Shown here: positions 54,885-64,000 of the stretch, in pieces
Layout of the letters: each line of letters starts with the position of its first letter
Position numbering within the stretch: position 1 is the first letter of the stretch
Origin: Lytechinus variegatus
Lineage: Eukaryota; Echinodermata; Echinoidea; Temnopleuroida; Toxopneustidae
NCBI RefSeq assembly: GCF_018143015.1
Contig: NC_054746.1
Location: 10,246,032-10,310,031, forward strand
Direction of reading: 5' to 3'
DNA: 64,000 nt
Made by a program: the position numbers and the translations under genes
Notes under the pieces: generated by a model
What the model saw: only the letters and a program-made list of their open reading frames with translations
Database searches by the model: none
What the model was told of the DNA's origin: nothing

Positions 54885-55696
54885 CAGAGGCGTCGATCCT
54901 GGGTGGGGGGCAGGGGGCGATCGCCCCACCAATGAAAATATTGGGGGGCAAACATATCGTTTTGCCCCCCCCCCCATAATTCCGCATGTGCAACTAAAAA
55001 ATAAGATTGTAATACTACACTGAAATCAGCAAGCAAGATTGAGATACCAACTCGATTTTGATTTAAAATCGTGCTCAAAATGTCTGCTTTTCAGATTGGA
55101 ATATAAAAATTTTCAGCTCGCGCTTTGCGCTCGCATCATGTACCAAAAACCCATACTTTTCATGATTATATAGGTGAATAGAATGTCCCGTTTTCAATTC
55201 TAAACCTCAAAAGAACTTTGATTTTGCAGTAATCTTTTGTTAGATATATATCTTTCATTAAAGTGTCTTTTTTTCCAGATCAAAATATCAAAATTTTCAG
55301 CTCGCGCTCGCATCTATTCTTCTAGATACCCATCTTAATCATTGGTACCAAATATGCTTAGAATATCAAGCTTTCAGGTCAGAATATAAAGAAATTTCAG
55401 CTCGCTCTCTAGTGAGATACATGTATCGACCCTCCTCATGAGTTACTACAAACAAACCTAAACGGGTTAATTTTTCCTGTTTTCATGACATACTAAGAAA
55501 ATTTAGCTCGCGCTTCGCGCTCGCATTGTTGGTGAAGGTGAGATGTGTCCTTTTCTCATGTTATATATATATATATATAGGCCCATGTGTGGGGGGGTGC
55601 GTGGGTGAGTTTGTTCGTTTTTTGTGATCGAGCGCCTTTGGAATGTTGATTCATAATTTTGCCCCCCCACATCTGAAAAATGGATCGACGCCCCTG
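54885..55696. mobile_element. Inner hAT-like element, nested
   Basis: Ends CAGAGGCGTCGATCC and, inverted, CAGGGGCGTCGATCC; perfect 8-bp duplication TGTATACA at 54,877-54,884 and 55,697-55,704. 812 bp; its interior is the GCTCGCGCTTTGCGCTCGCA repeat. Confidence 0.88.
55090..55530. repeat. GCTCGCGCTTCGCGCTCGCA repeat, block 2
   Basis: Four copies at about 55,116, 55,298, 55,402 and 55,506 with TTTTCAGCTCGCGC and AGATACCCATCTT-like flanks; all inside the inner hAT element. Confidence 0.8.
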
Positions 55697-56269
55697 TGTA
55701 TACATCATGCTCAATAAACAGATCACTATGTACATGGTCCAGTCAATTTTTGTCATTTTTTTCTCGGTATGAGTTTAGAATAGGCTTACTTGTAACACAA
55801 ATTGAATTTTCAAAAAAATTATACAAGTATAGTACACTACAACAATGAAGGAATTTCCAAGAACACCATGCATATCAACCACTCCCAAATGTCCTAACTT
55901 GTGATTTTAGTGGGGGTAATGTTGAAATATCCCCATCCACAAGACATTTGTGTCAATCATCCCCCCAACCAAGAATACCGATCGACACCCATGCGTGCGC
56001 CTGTAATCCAAGCAATGTGGGGAAGTTACAAATTGATGCAGAAGTTCGAGGTTCGAACCCTGGTCACGTCTTTCGGATGGTGACGTTAAAGGTCGGTCCC
56101 AGACGTAAATAATCATATCTGATTGATACATGTCTGAAAAAAACTCAAATGCAATACACTTCAAACTATAATGACCCCCATCTTACAAAGAGTAGCGATT
56201 GATCTGATCAACCACAACTATAGGGAAAGCCACGCCAATATCTTAAATACATGTTAAGTGTAGTAGGTT

Positions 56270-56365
56270 TCATGGTACACCATGTATCTTTCTTGGGCAA
56301 GTGTTGGTCCTGAAAAGGACCACCCAATCTTGACATTTCGACAAGTGTGTTCTTGTCGTCTTCAG
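56270..56365 (-). mobile_element. Penelope-type terminal repeat with hammerhead-like core
   Basis: Minus: CTGAAGACGACAAGAACACA, CTTGTCGAAATGTCAAG. CTGAAGA, a 6-7-bp stem GACAAG/CTTGTC and GAAA occur in the order of a hammerhead core, with one extra base after CTGAAGA. A hairpin GGTCCTTTTCAGGACC follows. No Penelope coding region nearby. Confidence 0.45.
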
Positions 56366-56539
56366 GAGTTTGTAAAAGCAGGCCTTACTCTGTAAAAGTG
56401 CTGTATGCATAGTACCTTGCACGGTACATGTCTCTGATTGGCTAGATAAGTCACATGACATCCATACATGCGGACGTGGGTGACTACACAAGTTTGCTCT
56501 CTAGATATGATGTATACATGCATGCACACATTCATCATT

Positions 56540-56803
56540 GTCTAAAGTCTTCTGACTCTGAAACAGGATCATGGATTTGAATCCAAGCCATGGCGAAATT
56601 TCCTTCAGCAAGAAATTTATCCACATTGTGCTGCACTCAACCCAGGTGAGGTTAATGGGTACCCGGCAGGATTAATTCCTTGAATGCATGAGCGCTGAAA
56701 GGCAGCTCGAGCTAAAGCCGGGGTAATAATAATAAAAAATAACACGCCTCGGAATAGAATATTTCTAGATAGATGGCGCTATATAAATGCCTATTATTAT
56801 TAT
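56540..56803 (+). mobile_element. SINE copy 5 with LINE-type 3' tail
   Basis: Box-B-like GGATTTGAATCC, body TTCCTTCAGCAAGAAATTTA, then ACGCCTCGGAATAGAATATT and TAGATGGCGCTATATAAATG, the tail of the LINE at 20,588-21,612, and ATT repeats. Confidence 0.75.
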
Positions 56804-56819
56804 CATTAAATGATATGTG

Positions 56820-58560
56820 CTTGATGTGCTCCTCTTTCTTTACTGTAGGAAAAATTATGTCAACAATTCCATATATTTGAGGATGATCAGATCAATCACA
56901 ACTCTGTAAGATTGGGCCCTGGGGTATAATAACATAATCCATAAATATTCTTGTGTGTTACGGTGCTGATCTATTACTGTTTTTTTTTATCAGTATTACC
57001 AAGGTTTAACAGTTCAAATTTGCAGGAAGACAATGCATTACATTTAAAATATGTTTAGAAATAATAGGGGATACATTAAATGTACATACATATGGGGATG
57101 AACTATTAATATCACTCGGCAATGACAATATCCCGAGATTCATACTACCATCACTTTCAAAGTTAAGTACGTAAATAGGTGAGTAACTCAAGAACACATG
57201 ACTTATGAAAAAATACCCAATTCTAGATATGAACGGTCCGGAGAAATGCACATCACAAAATATTGCATTAGCAAAACACAACATAGACATCTCATGATAA
57301 TAATTTTCCATCTATTTTTAAACACCAGGATTGTACATGAATAGCTAGTATTAGAAAAATATACCAAATGATATACAAAATGCCGTTCTGCAGCTGAAGC
57401 AACAAAAACTAGCATGATATCGCTGTAAGATAAAACTTCTCCATAAACTCACTTCGTTGTTCAATACTTTGTCATCAATATTTACACATCTCACTGAACA
57501 TAAAGACCACGTATATATAAGAGCACTCAATCTTGTAAAACAACACTTATATTTAATGTTAAGGCATATTGCGCAACAGAACGACCATATGAAGTCAATG
57601 GCAGATGAGATATGGATGAACAGGAAAGCCGGATGTATTATACAGTCTGACATTGAATTCATGACAGCATCAGGAATCGGGCAATGCCATTTTCAGGAGG
57701 TCCGCTAAGCAATCATGCTTACATGACAATGAACGCGCACATGGTATCTAAAGCCTGGCACACAGGTCACGATCTGTTGCGACGCGATTTTTAAATAAAT
57801 CACCTTTTTACACATGAAATAAGAAAGTCCCAAGGAGTTCAATTATTTTATTTGAAGTTTGGTGTAATTCTAGGAATACAAAAATTCAAATTCTGCATTG
57901 CTGCAAGCCTTGAGATCAGAGTAAAGTCCAAATCGGTTTCAAGTCGCTGCCGATGATGACGTCATTACTATTTGGAATTGATTTTATCCCTAAAGAGAGG
58001 GTAGACATAGACTAGAACTTTGATTTTAATATTTGAATGACTATTCAAAACTTTAAGATTTTTATAGGCTGGAATGTTCATATCAAATGCTATTACAGTT
58101 TTATTGAAAATTGGATTGCAACAGATCATATAGTGTGCGCTGGTCTCAACAAGAAACTTCATTGATGACTTCCTAGTAGTGCGCATCCTCTGAGCATGAT
58201 GGGACCAATGCTACTATGGCCTGTATTCTTAAGTCAGGTTTAACTTAGACCAAAGTCTATCTCTTTACTAAAATTATGGGGAGCTAAAAATTCAAAAATT
58301 ATGTTATATTGTATATTTCATATTGTTACTCTTTTGTTTCATTTGCTTTTATAACAAAGAAAAATACTTCAGTTATCATTCCCAGACAATTGTAAACAAT
58401 TTGAGTGTCATGAGTTAATAAAATGAATTACTGTTTAATAGGGGCTGGTGCTCCAATTGGCTCTCCATAGTTAAACAATAACAACCCGAGTTCAGAATTC
58501 GGGTCTATGACTTTAAGCACGACTCCATGTCACACTTAACTCTGAGAAACAACACCCTCC
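56820..58560. other. Intergenic, no feature recognised
   Basis: No convincing exon or repeat on either strand. Confidence 0.4.
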
Positions 58561-58564
58561 TAAA

Positions 58565-58740
58565 GACCGTTTCATGAAAGTTGTCAGCACTGACAAAGTT
58601 AACTTTCTCTGTTACCATGGTGATTGTTACCATGGTAACTGTCAGAGGCCAGAATTTCTCACCGATCAAAAGCAAGGATTTCTCTGTTGTCAGCACTGGC
58701 ACTTTAGTCAATGCTGTCAACTTTCATGAAACGCCCACCA
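58565..58740. mobile_element. Palindromic MITE with CGTTTCATGAAAGTTG ends
   Basis: ACCGTTTCATGAAAGTTGTC and, inverted, GGGCGTTTCATGAAAGTTGA; internal palindrome GTTACCATGGTGATTGTTAC. Confidence 0.7.
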
Positions 58741-58885
58741 GGGGAGTGTTTCATCAATATTTTTGAATGACAAGATGTCAGATCTGACGAATTTCTTTGA
58801 TGCTGGTTGGCTGAGAAGCACTGTTGGATAAATTGGGACGTGTCGGATAACACGTCCAACAAGTCCTTTCATGAAATGCTCTCCT
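58741..58885. mobile_element. MITE, GGGGAGTGTTTCATCAATAT family
   Basis: Left GGGGAGTGTTTCATCAATAT, right inverted GGAGAGCATTTCATGAAAGG; sister of 44,709-44,872. Abuts the previous MITE. Confidence 0.7.
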
Positions 58886-59806
58886 TGGTGTGTTGCAGAA
58901 AGGTTTGCATTTAAACACAACCCACAAGCGTTTTGTGGGTAGAAGTCATATTGCGCTTGATTTTGGAGTTGTCTTCAATCATAACCCGTTGTGTAACATC
59001 CCCACCCCCCCCCCCCCCGAATCATACAAACAATACTATGATTACAGTTTGACAAGGAAATTTTCCTTTTTTTTTCCATAGATGATGCAAATATACACAA
59101 ATATCCAGTCTTTAGTTTTCGTAATTCTGCCAACTGCGGTTTATACTTTGGCAAGAAAAATGCATATCATAATTTGTCATATCTTTGGACATTCTTTTTA
59201 CTGCAGTAAAACGATATGCAGACATGCTACTTTAAGACTAAATAATATTAAAAATTTTTACTTCTAAAAATCAAAATCAAACCCATGTATCAATTTTGTC
59301 CACCACAACTTCAAATGTCACACAAACACAATCATACAATTTCAAAATGCATTAATTCTTATTTCTAACAAAACAAAATAAAAATAGATCAAGCTTAGGC
59401 TCTTTGACTTGCATTCTCAAAAACTATCATCTCCAATGTAATATAGGATATATTCATCAGTAACTAGACTAAAAATTTTATCTATAAATTTTATTTTATA
59501 ACAGCAATACTTTAAATGATAGTTACCAACAATTAAGTATTTTTAGGCAGTACAGAGAAGTTACCATATTAAGATATTAACATGTCATAATCTATTGAAC
59601 CATATTTGATTTCACATCAAAAGCAATGCATGATGTTCAAGCTCTATACTTGTGAATACATGCAAAATATCAAGCTTTCACAAGCATCGCATAGTACATA
59701 GAATGAAACTCCCTAAAATAATCTTCATCTCAGAGATAAATTCTCTAAATGAATATTGCACTTTCTTAAAAACATCAAAATTACTAAAGAAAATAGTAAT
59801 ATTTAA

Positions 59807-60399
59807 AGGGGAATCCAACCCAAATAAAAACTTGCTTTTATAAGGAAGGAAAAATCAGACAAGTTGATAGGTGAAAGTTGAACAATATTGGACAAACAAC
59901 AAGAAAGTTATGAATTTTTAAAAGTTGTAAATATTGGTAATCACTATACCCATGGAGACTTCAAATTGGCCGCATATGGGATGTCATAGTGATGTAAGGC
60001 AAGGACTACTCTTCCATGTACTCCAATACATATTATGGCTAAAATGTCATTTTTCCCAAAAGTTTTATTTAAAATTATATTTTTCTTTCATGAGGACATA
60101 AAACAATATACTACCTGGGTTATATTTAGATTACTGCCCCAGGGGAATAAGTACTTAGGAGAAAACCACAAATCCCTGATAATAAAGTACATGGCCTATG
60201 GGAAAGTTGTCCTTGCCCCTTGTCATAATTTACTTACCCAGTTGCCAATTTGAAATCTACATAGTATTAGTGATCTCAATTTTAAAGAAGCTATAACTTT
60301 CTTATTGCTTGTCCGATTTCTTTCAAACTTTCACCATTCTGTTTAATTTATTTTTCTCCTTCCAAACACAACATTTTATGGCCAAGGCTGGATTCCCCT
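59807..60399. mobile_element. TTAA-flanked palindromic MITE (family C)
   Basis: TTAA at 59,803-59,806 and 60,400-60,403; ends AGGGGAATCCAACC and, inverted, AGGGGAATCCAGCC. Long inverted arms (GAAAGTTATGAATTTTTAAA against AAGCTATAACTTTCTTATTG region). No coding. Confidence 0.75.
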
Positions 60400-61069
60400 T
60401 TAATTGAAAAGGAAATGCTGATGACAGAGTTCAGAATATGTGTACAAGTAAACGTAGATTTTAGATAATTACCACTAATCAAACTCTATTTGGATAACAA
60501 TAATGAGTAAAATCAAATAAAAAATAGTGAATCATCTGTAACATTACAAAAATATTTTGACAAGACAACTTCATTGAGTTGAAAATAACAAATTTTTGGC
60601 ATTAGATGAAAAGCACAGATTTTCTAAAAAGGGTTTTAAGTAATGACTTTTCAGGCAGGAAAATGATTATTTGATCAGCAAAACTAGGGCATGATGCCGA
60701 TAGCAAGTACACTTTAATCATCAGGGTTTGAACCCATAACCTCTAGCACTTCTATTGTGACTTTGAGAAGCAATAATGAAAAGCTGATGCAAGCCATCAG
60801 AGTTGACCCCAAATTGTGTATTGAAGTACCAACTACAATAAAGTGTGACGTCATCAATCTTGATTTGTGCATTTCAGCAATTTTTCGACTATAATTCAAA
60901 AGAGTATGATTAAAATCTTCCATGCAACAAATTTCATATATATTGGTTCATGGTGGCCCATGAAATGAATAAATGAAAACCTGCTAGGCACGATTAACAT
61001 TAGTGTATATTGGCTGGTTCAACAATGTTTGAACAAGACCAATTTACACCGATTTCAATGGGGCTAAAT

Positions 61070-61636
61070 AGGTACTGTATCGGACTATAAACTGCACTCG
61101 TGAATAAACCGCACCACCATTTTTGGATGAATCACACAAAAACAAAAAAATATCAAACTGAATTTTTATCCCTTTTAACTGCCACAGTAAGGTGAATAGC
61201 ACCAGCTTACATTGATGTTGCAAATCTTGCAATACCATGCAGGTCTTAATCGGCTGTGCTGTGCTGTCGGTTGGCATCTGTCTGAACTTTTTATAAAGTC
61301 AAACTTTTCATAAAGTCGATTTCAGTTTCATGAAGGAAGGTGTGTTTGTTACTGTAATCAAACTTTGATGGGCATTTATTGATTAAGATACCAGTAGTCA
61401 TAGTCCCTTCCCATTTTTACACACGGCTAGCACCCTCTGAACGACATTGCCCCAAGCGGTTACGCTTGGCCACCCAATGAGTTGTAAACTGGTTTATTGG
61501 TCTTGGTTTATTTTCAGGCTGAGTTTGGCTAGGCTCAGACCTACATGTAGCTCTGTGGATTAACCGCATCCAGGCTTCTGGCTTTTGCCCACCGAGGAAA
61601 AGGTGCAGTTTATAGTTCGATACTTACCGTATTCAT
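61070..61636. mobile_element. MITE with TATCGGACTATAAACTGCAC ends
   Basis: TATCGGACTATAAACTGCAC at about 61,078-61,097 is matched by inverted GTATCGAACTATAAACTGCA at about 61,605-61,625; inner GGCTGTGCTGTGCTG. No coding. Confidence 0.6.
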
Positions 61637-62258
61637 ACGGCTGCATCTTGGACCCAACATAGATCGATACCCACCAATGTAGGTTGTGGAAGTTGTTCAT
61701 CATGCTTCAAGGAGAAAGAGTAACATGTATTATCACTTTGGAACTCTTTGTTCCATCATAGTAACCTATTCAGTTACATTCACATTTGCTGCGATCATTG
61801 TATGACTTTTTGAGGCATCGCAGGTGGCTTCAAGCTATGATTTCTGTGTTTACATTATTTTAGCCAATGGAGGATATCTTATGTTGGGTATCTTACAGGG
61901 CCAAAGACAATGCCACACAGAGGCCCACACGGATTCATATAATATCCCTATACTGTCTGTAGGGTGGCTAAACGGTAAACCAAGCCCTTGCACTGATCAT
62001 ATGATGCAACTTCACTGATCGTACAATGCCCCTACAATGTATTTAAGGGCTACAATTCTACCATTTGACATCATTCTGCACTAAAGAAAAATGTAGACTC
62101 ATCAGGGATCATGAATCCATACCAAAGTCATACAATCACCGTGCAGCATCCTCAGGAGATCGTGCAATTGGCAGGATATGATCACCCAGTGATGATCGTA
62201 GAGCAGGCGTGGAGTTTGACGTCTTTAATATCGTTTGCTGATTATGGGATGCTATGTG

Positions 62259-62402
62259 TTAATGATGCCTGAGATGTTTACTGCTAATTTCCCATAATTG
62301 ACTTGGTTTTGAGGATAGACATTTGGCAAGTATGATCTCATTAGCCCCAGGCTTGTGCTCCACACACTGACTTGTGCCTGCGTGATGTAAAAGACCCGTT
62401 GA
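62259..62402 (-). CDS. GalNAc-transferase last exon, ricin-B gamma repeat and stop
   Basis: STGLLHHAGTSQCVEHKPGA, NEIILAKCLSSKPSQLWEIS, SKHLRHH, then TAA. CCTACAG acceptor. Confidence 0.85.
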   Translation of the reverse strand, partial: STGLLHHAGTSQCVEHKPGANEIILAKCLSSKPSQLWEISSKHLRHH

Positions 62403-64000
62403 CTGTAGGGGAAATAAAGCAAGCAAAACAATATTGACATGATTCTTAAAGTGCAATTGCAGTTTCAAGACTACCTCAGAATGTATTGTCCAGAATGTTT
62501 ATCCTCCAGTGATGATGATTTATACTCAAACTATTCAGAAAGCCACTTTGATCAACACCAACTCAAGACAAACTTCTCTTTATATAGTTCCAAGATCCTA
62601 ACCCATGGTGCCATATTTTGTGCTTCATTTTCATATGTAGTCTGATAATACCAAGAGTGTCCTCTATTCTCTACAACATTCATATCACAATATTTGCCAA
62701 GATATAAAATATATACAGTATACTTCCAAGCACTCCTATTTTTCAAAATAAAGATCAGATGAACATCATAATTCAGAAACCAAATATTTTTTTGTTTTGT
62801 GAAAGGTAAGGGTATTTGTATCAAGAATATCATAATGCAAATGCGTAAACATGTATATGTAAACCATTGTGACCTTTGATCTAATGACCCCAAAATCTAT
62901 CAAGGAGCACTACGATTCAGAGGTAAGGGAATTCCCCTGAAACTAACCTCATCAAAGGACCATCCTCCCCCTGAGCCACCGCACCTTCTTAACCTGACCT
63001 CCTTATAATGATCATAGGCACACTGGTCATGGATACGCAGCTGACCGTTCTCTGTCACCCGGAACAGCTGGTTACCTCCTGCCCCATGGCAGTATGAAAT
63101 CCCCACGCGCCCACCGTCCTTCGACCCCATCGAGTCGACGCAGTGGGCCCCCTTTTTATTTCGAATCTGTTGGTTGAAAAGAAAGAGATAATGATGTGAC
63201 TTAATGAGTTTCAACAAAATGCTCATCAAATAGCACAGAGTGAAATTCAAGAGATCATGGTGTCTTCGTTTAGAAATTATTGAATATTCACGATTAACAA
63301 TTGGCAGGTACTGAAGAAAAACTACACTACTTCAGACAAGCTAATTATGTTATTTTTAAAAGAAACAAATCTTAAACTCTTTCCTTTGGCAAGATTCAAT
63401 TGACTGTCGTCAAACCATTACTATGCTAACCTATCATTATCAATACATTCTGCAATGGCAAGATTTGAAAAAAACCTTAAGGTTCAGGTTAGAGTAACAA
63501 AGGGATATTAATTGCCTTTGCACAGCTTTTCTTTTTTTCTGTTTTATTTATTTATTCATTTTATTATTTTATTTCATTCATCCATCCATCCATCCACTCA
63601 CTTACCCACCCATTCACTGATTCACTCACTCATTAACTTATTACTTAATTGTTCATTCATTCATTTTGGAAGGAGAGGGGAGGGGGGCATGATTACAGTC
63701 CATCATACTAATATTAGGCAAGCACAGGATGCCATTATATTTAACAAGTGCTCTAATTTCAATCCAAAATAAAATACTTTAAAAAATAAGAAAACACGGG
63801 TCCCAAACACAAAGGTTAGCAATTAGTCGTACAATTGATTTTCACAATTAATTGTACATTGTAATAAATGCAATCAATCATAGAAAAATGTTCTACGATC
63901 AATTCTAAGCTTTGAGCTGCATGGCCAAGATCAAAACTCTAAGTTGACACTCACCTCTCCCCAAAATTTGTTCGCATGAGGCAGAGGGTATTTCTCTATG
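62259..64000 (-). CDS. Polypeptide N-acetylgalactosaminyltransferase, 3' end (three exons, 5' part outside window)
   Basis: Golgi type II membrane enzyme family that starts mucin-type O-glycosylation by adding GalNAc to Ser/Thr. Only the C terminus is here: exons 63,955-64,000 (IEKYPLPHANKFWGE), 62,948-63,166 and 62,259-62,402 join in phase 0. Together they form a ricin-B lectin domain: IRNKKGAHCVDSMGSKDGGR, GISYCHGAGGNQLFRVTENG, QCAYDHYKEVRLRRCGGSGG, then HHAGTSQCVEHKPGANEIIL and CLSSKPSQLWEI, with paired cysteines and QLW/QxF motifs of the three subrepeats. The preceding YP...WGE is the usual linker from the catalytic domain. The catalytic domain is not in the window, so the isoform cannot be named. 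Confidence 0.87.
62948..63166 (-). CDS. GalNAc-transferase exon, ricin-B alpha and beta repeats
   Basis: Seventy-three codons from IRNKKGAHCVDSMGSKDGGR to GGGWSFDE; CAACAG acceptor, GTTAGT donor, phase 0 both ends. Confidence 0.88.
63540..63665. repeat. CATTCATT/CATCCATC tetranucleotide repeat
   Basis: Imperfect TTATTTATTCATTTTATT, CATCCATCCATCC and CACTCACTCATT in an intron of the GalNAc-transferase gene. Confidence 0.85.
63955..64000 (-). CDS. GalNAc-transferase exon (partial at window edge)
   Basis: IEKYPLPHANKFWGE, then donor GTGAGT; phase 0. Confidence 0.75.

Larger units (their letters stand above)
54704..55993. mobile_element. Outer hAT-like element
   Basis: Ends CATGGGTGTCGATC both ways round; perfect 8-bp target duplication CGTGCGCC at 54,696-54,703 and 55,994-56,001. 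Interrupted by the inner element; about 470 bp without it. No transposase seen. Confidence 0.85.
54681..56125 (+). mobile_element. SINE with 7SL-like head, interrupted by nested hAT elements
   Basis: Left part 54,681-54,703 reads GGGCGTTATGGCGTGCGCC; it resumes at 56,002 with TGTAATCCAAGC, then AGGTTCGAACCCTGG (box-B-like) and TCTTTCGGATGGTGACGTTA. The start resembles the 5' domain of 7SL RNA (GGGCG..GTGGCGYGYGCCTGTARTCC). The two parts join exactly when the 54,704-55,993 insertion and one duplication copy are removed. Confidence 0.6.

Noticed and set aside
54546..54935. 129-codon open frame on the plus strand
   Set aside because: It runs through SINE and hAT ends (54,681 onward); no conserved protein.
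1..64000. CRISPR arrays, bacterial-type operons, phage modules or rRNA genes
   Set aside because: Nothing of this kind; direct repeats here are microsatellites, minisatellites and transposon copies, and the genes are intron-containing.

Overview
The window is intron-rich, AT-rich eukaryotic nuclear DNA. Coding exons are short (about 50-620 bp), bounded by GT/AG signals, and lie in a sea of SINEs, LINE fragments, Penelope-like, hAT-like and TTAA-flanked MITE elements. The gene families (xanthine dehydrogenase, an ankyrin/SOCS-box protein, a polypeptide GalNAc-transferase) are those of an animal. The repeat style (palindromic MITEs, a GIY-YIG Penelope element, CR1-like LINEs, runs of the type GCTCGCGCTTCGCGCTCGCA) suggests a marine invertebrate deuterostome. 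An echinoderm such as a sea urchin is my best guess; that is inference, not proof.

Layout. (1) 21-18,718, minus strand: the first 21 coding exons, about 817 residues, of a xanthine dehydrogenase gene. They cover both 2Fe-2S domains, the FAD domain, the linker and the start of the molybdopterin domain; the 3' exons lie outside the window. All exon phases join without a break. Its introns hold a Tx1/L1-like LINE fragment, a tRNA-like relic, a small hAT element, a mariner-like fold-back element, SINEs, a CR1-like LINE tail and a CACTGTGAACAC tandem array. (2) 18,719-27,950: no host gene seen; a 5'-truncated CR1/L2-like LINE (20,588-21,612), a LINE tail and several MITEs. (3) 27,954-36,516, minus: a complete six-exon ankyrin-repeat SOCS-box (ASB) gene, 540 residues. 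(4) 37,490-47,280: repeat-dominated, with a truncated Penelope-like element, a tRNA-derived SINE, minisatellites, three hAT elements with 8-bp target-site duplications and a TAG microsatellite. (5) 47,283-49,938, plus: a three-exon gene for a 100-residue protein I do not recognise. (6) 49,940-62,250: no gene seen; MITEs and a triple nest (SINE split by a hAT that is itself split by another hAT). (7) 62,259-64,000, minus: the 3' end of a polypeptide N-acetylgalactosaminyltransferase gene (ricin-B lectin domain).

The four genes belong to unrelated pathways (purine catabolism, ubiquitin ligation, unknown, mucin-type O-glycosylation); nothing suggests co-regulation. The most interesting signals are a tandem array of XDH exon 15 copies, one of which keeps length and frame but starts with a stop codon; a SINE whose tail supplies the 3' splice-site region of XDH exon 16; a SINE/LINE pair sharing a 47-bp 3' tail; and the triple-nested transposon. 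I found no evidence for a wholly new multi-gene system.
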